DNA from: Lonicera japonica
Taxonomy: Eukaryota > Streptophyta > Magnoliopsida > Dipsacales > Caprifoliaceae
NCBI GenBank assembly: GCA_021464415.1
Contig: CM038468.1
Coordinates: 35,576,969-35,640,968 of the forward strand
Direction: 5' to 3'
Length of the DNA: 64,000 bases
This document shows, piece by piece, positions 48,701-58,518 of the stretch. The notes beneath the pieces are model-generated. The model worked only from the letters and a program-made list of their open reading frames with translations. It did no database searches and was not told the DNA's origin. The translations under genes were made by a program, and so were the position numbers. Each line of letters opens with the position of its first letter. The first letter of the stretch is position 1.

Positions 48701-49690
48701 TATAGCTGTTGGAACTTTGTTAATTGTGCAATTTTGTCCCATAAACTATCAAATCCACCTTGAATCATATGATTTTTTCTTCCAAGACTCATTCTGTTGA
48801 GGTGTATAAACATGTAGTTTTGAATCATTGATTTGAAGAAGTCCTGTACTCTGTACTCTATTCTTCAATCTTTCTAACTCGGAGAATCTCTTTATTATTG
48901 ATTGTTTGATCTGTTATTTGCTCTTGGAACAGACGACTAACTTCACTTTTGGATTGGGACAAACCCACGTTCGAGTGTTTAAATGACAAACCATGTACCA
49001 CTTAAAGAAGAAATGTGACCCCTTACAGAATGAATTCCTTGAAATACTTTTATTTGAAGGTTTAGTAAATTTGTTTTACTTAAACATTTTCAATGAAAAA
49101 AAAGAACCAACTTTTTAAATTCCGCTGGGAAATCAAGTTTCTTTAAGTATAAACGTGTCCTATTCACCGACGGTGCCCCCCCCCCCCCTCAAGGGTTGAA
49201 ATCCGACCAATCTTCTTTTCAGGTTATAGTGGAAATTCTCAAGGCTTTGGCAAACGATCTGTACTGTTAACCGAGCGCAGAGTAGGGGAACAATTTGTCG
49301 CGCCGAACCGTGTGGACACAAAATCTTCGACTTTGATGTCCTTAAAAACACAATGAGAAGGCCAAAATATGACAATCAATAGGGCTTTCTATCTCTTGCT
49401 CATATAATATTATATTCGAGGGTGCTATAGAACAGAGCTTATTCATGGTGTTGTGTTGACTGGATCCTTTTCCTATACAGGAACTAACTTGGCTGTGGAA
49501 ACAAAGGTCTGAGGTTGATTAAAGGAGCAATCATGTTTGATATGTCAATATAGTGGACAGAATCAACCCATATTTTTAAACAGAGACAGAATTTAAAAAA
49601 AATCCGATTACCTGTGGTGGTGAGTTTTTAAAAACCCTAGGCCTGTTTGTTCACCCCCCCTCTGTGTTTAGGACCTGTATTACGATTCCG
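44957..49690. other. Tract peppered with 4-25-bp insertions
   Basis: When units D and E and the closing LTR are compared with units A/B and with the family 1 LTR, about fifty short extra segments interrupt an otherwise well-matching sequence every 10-60 bp. Examples are tttcacgg at 46,706, gggttcctgttggtgg at 46,853, aaccggaatctttatccagg at 47,652 and gccgtaagctt at 47,508. A 13-base C run lies at 49,176-49,188. The insertions destroy the gag frame. They are not duplications of their neighbours. The tract begins in unit C and ends with the copia insertion. Confidence 0.85.
45779..47742 (+). repeat. Tandem unit D, insertion-laden
   Basis: Same order as units A-C, but about 400 bp longer because of scattered insertions. 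The gag fragment spans about 46,690-47,251; the knuckle (CFHCHEPGHYKSNC) is at about 46,990-47,035, and the frame is broken on both sides. Confidence 0.85.
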
Positions 49691-49697
49691 ACCTACA
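47743..49697 (+). repeat. Closing 3' LTR (family 2), insertion-laden
   Basis: Starts TGTTGACCTTGAAGG and, unlike units A-D, continues through the full LTR (accgagcgcagagtagggga at about 49,269, ttcaccccccctctgtg, ccgacctaca) to the target duplication ATAGT. Its length of 1955 bp includes several hundred bases of small insertions. Confidence 0.85.
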
Positions 49698-49973
49698 ATA
49701 GTGCCAACGATTTCTAGGCGAGAGCTTTTTCTAAAGCTCGTAAGTCCGCAGAAAGAGCATGGAGGGTATTCTGGCCTTCGAGCTCCGTAATTTGTTGTGC
49801 GAAATTAGTTCTTGAGTAGGTATCCAATTACTGACGAGCTCTGCTTTTCCTATAGCACTAGGATAGAGCTCTTCAGAGCTCTTTTGGCTGTAATAGGGTA
49901 AGTCGTTGTTGCAGGCAGCTACGTGTCAGCTCGTGGTTGGTTAGATAAATTGGATTATTAATTTACACTATCA
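49698..49973. repeat. Right remnant of the third gypsy LTR
   Basis: After ATAGT the sequence resumes the gypsy LTR (ctaggcgagagct, ttgtgcgaaattagttcttgag, attactgacgagctctgc, cacgtgtcagct-like) and ends CACTATCA, the LTR terminus. It is then followed by atatatatg. With 34,549-34,569 it forms a partial third copy of that LTR. Confidence 0.88.
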
Positions 49974-52061
49974 ATATATATGCTAGTCATAGCGCACGTG
50001 CGCTGTACATAACTATGTTACTCATAAACGTATAAATTAAATTAACAATAATTACATATAAATATAAAAACAATCATAATTACAATTACAATTGTAAATG
50101 CAAATTAGTTTGTTTTTCTAAAAGATAAGAAAACATGTATTATCAGCCCCATATGAATATGCCGTAGACATGTTTAGATTTCTCGTGCTGTAGATACAAA
50201 ATGCGAATAGCCTTTCAATTTCTGGTTTATGACAAATATTAAGAGCCAGCGTTCCCTAAGTAGTTATCGGGGTACTCATTTATCGAACTCCGGTTTCCTT
50301 TCTTTCGGAATTGAGGCTGAACTTTTTCTGCTCTACAATATATAAAGTTAACATTTAAATTTAGTTAGAAAAATTGCATTGAAGCATTTTAGGCCTCTGC
50401 CAATATAATTGGTCTCATTATAGGAGGCGATATTAAACGAGGAGCCCTGTATTGTATGTGAGAGGGGAACTTTGTGCTTCACATAGAACATATTTTTTGG
50501 GATGGGTGAACACTGCTTTGACAATATAACAGAGTACCTAGTGATCGGGGTTATTGTGAATTCTGAGGCCGTGGCTTGTTATATCGAAAAATGCCAGGAT
50601 AAAGGTTTCTGGTATGGTCAACGGACTTAACGGCCAATTCGGGCATGCAACGGTCAACGGTTAGGGTGACTTGTGGCAGGGTCAAAGGGCAGGGTACGGT
50701 CAACGGTTAGGGTCAAGGAGCGGTTAGGGTATGGAAACGTGGCAGTAGGGCTGACGTGTTGCTCGTAGTAGTAGGGTGACGTGTCGCTAGGGCTAACGTG
50801 GCAGCAGGCGCAGTGACAGAGGCCTGGACAGGTGCGGGAGATCTGATTGTACTGCGGCGCGTGAGGGCGCGTGAGTGGTGTACGGATGATTCAACATTCT
50901 GTGTCTATTTAAGACGAAGACGTTGGTGTGATTTTTGTTTTGGGTGTGTGCTGGATGAATTGCGGACAAGTTTGTCGGTTGTGTGTGGGTGGCTGTCTTT
51001 AAGACTAGGTTTGGCGACTAGGGTGCTGTTGTAAGGGAGAGATGGGAATAACTTGCAGTTGATATATTGATAATATACAAAGGCCTTAAAAGGGATTGAG
51101 CTTTCTTCTATGTCTCAAACAATAATAATCCCAGATTCTACGGAATCATGGTGGTGAACTATACATTTTATATACCATTTAAATATACTAAATCTAAAAT
51201 TAATGTTGCAGACAGTTGAGCGAATCTCACAACATGGGAAACGTTCCGAAAAATATAACTACCATATATTATTAAATTTTGTTACATCCACATGACAAAT
51301 TCTGGCATGGGAACTTGAAATTTCATGCAAAAATTAACTTGTTTTCAAAGGAATATGCAAAAATCGAGTTTTCTTCTGTGTCAAACTAAGAACGGAGTGA
51401 AATTTTTATAGCAGAAAAAAGTAAAAATTGTTGCTGCAAACAAGCGATTGAATTTTAGACTAAGTCTAGTTTTTAAAATAATAATTTATTGTTAAAAGTG
51501 TCGAAAGTTGAAGCCCGTCACCCAATCTCAAGAGCAAACCCAATCATACACACATTCTTCTTATATGGGACAAATGAAAACAAAGAAAAGAAGCTTGATT
51601 TGGTTTTCTAAAATGTACACAATCGCATTCCAGCAGTTTCAATAATTAGAAACTTGTTACTTAATTGGTATGGTAAATGGATTACATGATTTAAAAAATA
51701 CTTCATGTATGGATTAATAAGAAAGAGGGTGATTAAACTTGCATGTCACTTGTTTTTCTTTGTCCCACATAGGAGAAAGGTAAAACTTTACATGGGTTCA
51801 TAAATCCTTAGTTTCGTACAATTTGGCAAGATGAATGTTGTTCACCACACGCACAAGGACCGAACTAGTTCAAACTTCAACTTATTTTATGGTCTATATA
51901 ATTTTTTAGACAAAATTTTATTTAAAATAAAATTATTTTAACCTAGTCAATTTAACTAAGTATTCCTGGATGATAGAGATAAAAACGATTTTTTCCTATC
52001 CGCATTGATATATATATATATTCGCAATTTTTTCTCCACCTATCTCTAGATACAATTTGTT
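49974..52061. other. Non-coding sequence with a GC-rich block
   Basis: A perfect 14-bp palindrome AGCGCACGTGCGCT lies at 49,991-50,004. At 50,630-51,040 the GC content rises sharply and the words ggtcaacggttagggt, gacgtgt and acgtggcag recur. An open frame of 78 codons at 50,798-51,034 is probably a composition effect. The block is reminiscent of an LTR U3/R region (it leads into gggattgagctttcttctatg at 51,090), but no partner copy is present. The rest is AT-rich without genes. Confidence 0.4.
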
Positions 52062-52463
52062 TTGAATCAAACGAAAGATTTTTTTTCCATTCTTCCTAAG
52101 GAAATGAGATACAATAACTCTTTTTTCTTTTTCTTGAAAATTCAGTTTCTCCTAAAACAATTCTTTTGCGGCCGATTGCAAGAAATTTTTAAAAGGGTAT
52201 TCGTATTTCGATTTTTCACCGTGCAAGAAAGACTGAGACATGAAACATTCTGGGTTCTTTTATCCTGTGACGATGGGCTTTTTAGAATTTCAAGCTCAAA
52301 TTTGGGTAGAGCCACAAAACATCTTAAAGAGAGTGACATTATCCGCAACTCAATTCGAATTTATCCATTTATAGTATTCAGTTCCGAGAAACATTGTTCC
52401 AATTTTGTTTATAAGTTATTAGCGACTTTAAAGACTTTAGTTTGTCATTGTTGTATTTTGTGA
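52062..52463 (+). other. Unassigned open frame, 133 codons
   Basis: The longest unexplained frame in this part. It is rich in Phe, Leu, Cys and Lys, with an N-terminal hydrophobic run (SFFFFLKIQFLLKQFF). I recognise no domain. There are no visible introns, and the AT-rich composition does not differ from the flanks. A (TATATA) tract lies about 50 bp upstream (52,010-52,022), but by itself that is weak evidence for a promoter. It may be a chance frame or the remnant of a transferred or transposed sequence. Confidence 0.2.
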
Positions 52464-52983
52464 AAGTATTAATTAATATTGACCTTTAAAAATTAAGAAT
52501 CACTTACTATTGCTATTCTACAAAGTCATTCGCTTTAAAGGTGTACTTTTGGCGATGGAAACAAGAGATTGTTTGCGACTTAATCACCCTAGAAATTCGT
52601 TGACTAGAATTTTTGGATGTACATTTTTTATAATCTTCACCTGTGGTTGTATAGTGATAAAATTGTTTTGATTGGTAGCCAAAGCAATATAATTATTGTA
52701 ATTGGGTGATTTTATTTCTATCTATATAAAAGCTACCAGTTAATCCACCCTTAAATCATGAAAATTTTGACTAAAGTTTGACAGATGACTCTTTTCAAAA
52801 TTAATAAGTATATCCATCAATTAAAATTAATTTATAATTGTATCAATTTAGATTCCATTTTAATTAAGATTCCTATTTTTACACAACTAGTATTTTTCCT
52901 TTTGTTATGAAGAAATTGAATTTAATTACTTTTAAAGATTACACCTTAATGAAGGACAAAGAGTCGACCCCTTCCATAGATGG
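52464..52983. other. AT-rich intergenic sequence
   Basis: No gene or repeat structure recognised. Confidence 0.5.
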
Positions 52984-52988
52984 AACCG

Positions 52989-54873
52989 TGTAATACCCCG
53001 TAATGTAATTAGTGTAAATTAGACACATATTAATCTCGATTAAGTGAAATTTTTGAAAAGTTTAGGTATCTTGGTTGAGCATGGATCAAATTATAAAACT
53101 TGATAAGTTCAACATGAACTAAATTTTAAAGTTGCAAAAGTTCAGGGTTAAAATAATAAAGTTATGAAAGTTCAGGGTTAAATGTTGTAATTAAGCAAAA
53201 GTTAGATTTTTTTTAGCCACCGACTCCCATTAAATGGCTTCACCTTCTTTACTTTCTTCATTTCATTTTTATAGCCGAGAGCGAGACAGTAAGAAAATAA
53301 ATATAGGTATAAAGTTTACTTCTTATAAATTGGTCATCAAAACTCCACCGAATCGAGTAGAGCCTTAAGGAATGTTGTTCTATATGTCGAGGGCTACGCA
53401 ATGGTATAAGAATTTTAGAGTTATGCTAGTTGGGGTTCAGGTTATCATCTTCAATAGGGGTTTAATTATTTTTAAAACCCGATAATATGATTTTATTCTC
53501 TGTAAATCATCATATTTTAATTGTCTTTATTTTAATAATTATTACATGATGAGGATGATGATGTTTTATGATTTATAAAGCTATGGGCATGTGATTTGAA
53601 GCAAGATATGCCATTATACTTGATATATATGTGTTGTTTTATATACATGATGTATCCCTTGGATGTATAGATGTTGTATATTGATGAAATTGATTAATTA
53701 ATGAATTATATACATCAAGGGACATATATAGAGTTTTGCTGTATTTATATGGCATAAGTTGTTTCAAATGTTCATTTGTTAACATGTTATGCATATTGTG
53801 CATCGTTATTGTGTCAACCGGATTCTTGGAGATCTTTCAGCAAGTTCAGACTATTTTTATGGCCTATCATGTGGGCATATATCTAGTATTTATGTGCCAA
53901 AAGCTTCTTACATCTGTTGTATTATTCTGGGACGTGATATGATCCCGTGACGGATCCGATTATGATTTTTATTGTGGCCCTTCGATGATGAAGAGAATAT
54001 GTATTGATTGGTGCTTGCCGTTGTGAAAATAAGTAAGGCTAAGTGCTCTTGGGTTAAAAATCCCTAAACTCCCGGGAGATAGCAATGAGGTCGGCTGTCT
54101 AAAGCCAGCGGTGAGTAGTCCGGAAATCTAGACCTCGACAAAGCACTTGTGATTCTGTGATATGATATAGATGGACATGTAGTCTAATTCTATTATGATA
54201 TAATGATGATCCTTTGATGGGCCGGATGATGTTATATCGTGATTATGTTCGATTTATTCTTTGGGGCGGTCAAGTCCGTTCTTATTCTTATGATTATGGT
54301 TCGGCCCAGTTTCAGTATTTGTTGATGACATGGTATGATGGTTCACACAAGGGAGGTAACCTGCATATACACATGCATGCATTGTTTTATCGGTTGAGCC
54401 ATGATTTATGATTAAACAGTTAATTACGTTTTATTCGTAATATTGCCTGTTATATCCCCCTACTGAGTTGTGAGCTCATCCCATTTTATGTAAACAATTC
54501 AGGTATCCAAGATATGGATAAGACTGAAGAAGTGACTAAGTCGAGAACGAAGTAGAAACCTCTGATACTGACCCATTTTTGTTGTATATGCATAAGGCAA
54601 GCCATGGCTAGCTGTTTACCTAGCAATACATGTTAATATAGTTTGTATGCCTCTTGGATTGCATGCATGTGTATAGATGTATATTACACTCATATTTTAT
54701 ATTATTTTCCACATCATGAGTATTAGGGTTGTTTATTCCCTGCTATATGATTTTCTTGGATTTATTGTTTCATTATTTATTTTAGACCTACTTTAGCTCG
54801 TCTAAGCTGGGCTAGTAATGCTTCAGGTCTTAATTACGAGTGTTATCCTACTAATTAAGGTGGGGCTATTACA
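52989..54873 (+). mobile_element. Solo LTR, 1885 bp
   Basis: Starts TGTAATACCCCGTAATG and ends GGGGCTATTACA. It is flanked by aaccg (52,984-52,988) and aatcg (54,874-54,878), a 5-bp target duplication with one change. The motif ctactgagttgtgagctcatccc at about 54,463 is a typical LTR tail and has a counterpart near 8365. No coding sequence of a retroelement is inside; the short frames are not credited. Confidence 0.75.
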
Positions 54874-54878
54874 AATCG

Positions 54879-57495
54879 GCTCATCTGCAGCGTGGAATCC
54901 ACTGCACTGGTGAAGTCTATACAATCTTGAGCTTCCAATTTGATAACCAGCTAAGATGTAGACATGTTTCTAAACCATTTTAAAAAAAGGCGATGCGGTG
55001 TCATTTTACCGTTTCTTTCCCTCATGTGTCTCTTGACTTCCATCTCTTAACCTTTTCAATTTATGCAAGTACCATATCCAATTACTTGTAACCATCACCA
55101 ACCATCACTACCCCCTCTGTTTATCTTCTTTGTGATAAGTAAGTCAAAATGGGTAATTGATAGAACATGAGAAATTAGCTAGATCCAAAATAGAAGAGAA
55201 AGACGAGGAAGATAAAGGAAGAGCATAACATAGCATTAAAAGGAAGAGCCTTGCTCTTATCTATTTACCTGTTTTGTGTAATTTTTGATTAAACCAAGAA
55301 TTTTGACACACCCCAAGATGAAATCAATGCTTTACTTTACTACTTTTGGGATTACTAATTGGTATTTCTTTTCGGATTTGTGATGGTATTGTTATGCGTA
55401 AATTAGTAAAGGAAATTTACATGCACCCTTAATCAAAATTATGAATTTAAAAAAAAATTACATTGATTGATACATGTATACTAAGAATCTCAAGAAAATA
55501 ATCCTCAAAATCATCCTTCTATCTCGACATGTATATTTAAATGATGTATATGAGATATATTTGTTTGGGCGTATATATAGTTTGTATGTATACAAGAGTT
55601 GGAGATAACATAGGGAGGTATGGAAATGGAAGAGAGAGAAACGGAGAAGATAAAGTGGATTTAGTTATTAATTTAGTGGATATTTTAGTATTATATTATT
55701 AATAAAATAATATTTATAAAAATTAAATAAATAATATATTTTTTAGTCTATCCATATTTGCGGATTAATTTAAGAAGCAACACAAATTAGCTTAACAACG
55801 TAGATTAACTGCAAATCTCGCAGTTAGAAATAAAACACCCATTGTAATTTTGGTATTAAAAAATAGCAAGGGTGCCTTAATTAGACATCTCTATTCTCTT
55901 CATCCTTTTCTTTCAATTCATTCTAAACACAAAAACTACTTCCTTGCTTATTTCTTTCAGGCTACCTTTATTTTCTTCTACTAGAGGAAAATTGAATCTC
56001 ACATTATTGCTGCAATAACAATAAATAAATGCCGTTAAGAACTACATCAAGTCATCAAAAGAGTATCCAAGTGTGAAACTCTATGAAAACCTATGTGCAA
56101 CTCAAAGGAATAATGTTTCAATGAAGTTCTACTTAATCAAACTATGTTTATTGAATGTAAATAGTGATTAACATTTTTTTTATGGAAAAACAACTTCTTG
56201 TTCTTCTTCTTCTTCTTCTTTATATACTACTTCCTACATATATATATATATATATGTATTTCTCTTTTGCTCAATTGAATACATAACTTCATAACATTAG
56301 TATCTAATCTAAACTTGTAAGCCTTTGCTACTAAGTTGTATTTGACAAAACTCCAAATATAAAGGGCTTAAACTTGAGTGTGTTGATGAAATTGTAGATT
56401 TTGCATCGTTGATGTTGAGATAGAATCAAAATTGAAATTGGATTGTTCTTGTAAACAATGATTGAAATTTATCAAGGATGAGGCCGAGAAATCGTTGTTT
56501 TCAAAGTCCAAAAGGATATTGAATTTAAAATAATGTGACTAGTATTATTGAGAACCCTAGTTATTTTTCAATAATGAGTGTGTAGACTAGAGATTAAGGG
56601 TGCCTTTACCGGCACCCTATAATAAATGTGGAGCATATTGCAACTCATATATGAAATTGTGCCAAACTTTTGAATTCTCAATTTTGCCTCCTTAGAATTT
56701 TTTTATTTTTTTTCCAATAATTTTTCTGCCTTCTTTTCTTCTTTTTTCAACAGACTCAAATGATATTTTACGGGAACTAAACTCACAGTAACATAAACTA
56801 AGAAATATTTAAATAATATACACATCGCATGTGTGTAGGTCTAATGTTGTCGTTAATTAAATTGAATACGCTCTTTTTTTAAAGACATTTAATTTGTTAT
56901 AGGATTGATAAGCCGTTAGTCACCCAAAATATTTTTTTGCTTTCCCAAAATATTAACTGCATGTTATGAACCTTGAGAATTCATGTACAAGTGAAATGAT
57001 TTCATTTTACTTCGTTCTCATTAATTTATTGAGAGGGTGAGGAATTATCCAAGCTTCGTTCTGATTTTGTTTATTGCACAATTACATTAATTTGTAGACA
57101 AACACTTAAAATATCCGAACGATCTTGTGTCCACCCATTGTTTTAGTTGTTGTAAAATTATTACTTGTATACAACAAGTCACATTATCGATTTATCGCTT
57201 CTATAAGAGTTTCTAGGATCTTAGTAAAACTTACGTCTAAATTTTTAAATATACAACTAAATTTCTTCACATGCTACATCGGATATGGAACAAAAATAGT
57301 CATATGGACTTGGCATACCCGTATGGCGCATAAGTTAAAAAAGAAAAAATAAATGAAAAAAAACAAAAAGGCCATATAAGTGAAGCTTACACATACGGTT
57401 TTTAGCCATATGGGTCATATATAGGAGTGAGGCATTACTCATATGACTTATAAAAGTGAAGCTTGTATGATTTTTTTTTTGTGTTTGTCACGTAC
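54879..57495. other. AT-rich intergenic sequence
   Basis: No gene supported. It has simple tracts, a (CTT)n run at about 56,199-56,220 and a (TA)n run at 56,239-56,254. At 57,365-57,470 the words aagtgaagcttacac / aaaagtgaagcttgtatg and gccatatgggtcatat / ctcatatgactta form a small direct/inverted duplication just outside the CACTA element. Confidence 0.45.
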
Positions 57496-57529
57496 GAGCA
57501 CTACATGAAACAAACACTTAAGAGACATA

Positions 57530-58145
57530 CAAATTATGTATCCTAAGAGCTGATGTATGTTGCCTAAGCCTTAGGCGACATAGGGTATGTCGCGTAAGTG
57601 GTGTCTTGTAAGTAGTGTGGCCTAAGATCTTAAGCGACATGTAAATAAAGTATGTCGCTTAAGTGGTTTACTTAGGAGACATAAGTAATATAGTATGTCT
57701 CTTAAGTGATATACTTAGGAGACATAAGCAATAGAGTATATCTCCTAAGTGTAAGACTTAGGAGACATACTCTATTTATTATGTCTCCTAAGTAAACCTC
57801 TTAAGCGACATACTCTATTTGTAAGTCACTTAAGTGTTAGACTTAAGAGACATAGAAAATATAGTATGTCTCCTAAGTTGTACACTTAGGAGACATACTC
57901 TATTGCTTATGTCGCTTAAGTATACAACTTAAGCAACATATGATATTTGTATGTTGCTTAAGTGGTGATCTTAGGAGACATACAAATGTATGTATGTTGC
58001 TTAAGTGGTGATCTTAGGAGACATACAAATTTAAGTATGTCGCTTCAGTGCTAATCTTAAGAGACATACAAATGTGTGTATGTCGCATAACTATGTTTGA
58101 TTAAAAGTATTGACCACCACTTTGGAGACATACGTATGTCTCCTA
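57530..58145. repeat. Left subterminal repeat array of the CACTA element
   Basis: About twenty copies of a 12-14-bp motif (ctTAGGAGACATAc or its inverse gTATGTCGCTTAAg) occur in alternating orientation, often as facing pairs separated by 4-15 bp. In En/Spm such motifs are bound by the TnpA-type protein. Confidence 0.88.
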
Positions 58146-58518
58146 AGATGTTCCAAACCTGCTTCATAACATGCTACAATTGTGCAGCCACATCTGCACT
58201 TTTCTACAAATCAACCTTTATTCTAAATTTGATACCAATTCATTCACACACAAAACAAAATTTCTACAAATCAACCTGTAATATAAATTTGATACCAATT
58301 CATTCACACACGATTAAATCACACAAAAAGAGGCCAAAATTAAAATGTACAAAGCCTAATATTTACAAGCCAAAATTAAAATGTACAAAAAGTCTAATTA
58401 CAAGCCAAAATTCAAGTATAGAATAAAAATACCATAAGTCTAGCAATAGAGAAAAGAAAGAAGTCGATATATAAATATGAAAAATAACATATATATATAT
58501 ATATAAACAAGTCTATCA

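Larger units (their letters stand above)
34570..49697 (+). mobile_element. Composite Ty1/copia insertion of 15.1 kb
   Basis: The insertion starts TGTTGACCTTAAAG and ends CCGACCTACA, and is flanked on both sides by ATAGT. The target, rejoined across it, is a copy of the neighbouring gypsy LTR. Internal order: LTR family 1, Met-tRNA primer site, gag-protease-preintegrase, antisense LBD pseudogene, polypurine tract, partial LTR 1, then tandem units of LTR family 2 plus gag zinc knuckle, and finally a full LTR 2. Integrase, RT and RNase H are absent. The gag phrasing and the gggggaga-type untranslated regions are those of plant Ty1/copia elements. Confidence 0.88.

Noticed and set aside
49176..49188. 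Run of 13 C residues considered as a functional G-quadruplex or polycytosine element
   Set aside because: It falls inside the insertion-peppered tract and next to an LTR region that has only seven C in the other copy, so a sequence or assembly error is more likely.
50798..51034. 78-codon Arg/Cys/Trp-rich frame
   Set aside because: It lies in the GC-rich block, where stop codons are rare by composition; no recognisable domain.
52062..52463. Organelle-derived insertion (plastid or mitochondrial DNA)
   Set aside because: Considered because of its unusual codon make-up, but I could not match it to any organelle gene that I recognise, so no such call is made.
57530..58145. Regular short repeats that superficially look like a CRISPR-type array
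   Set aside because: The repeats are 12-14 bp, in alternating orientation and with variable spacers, and they lie inside a plant CACTA element with matching termini and target duplication.
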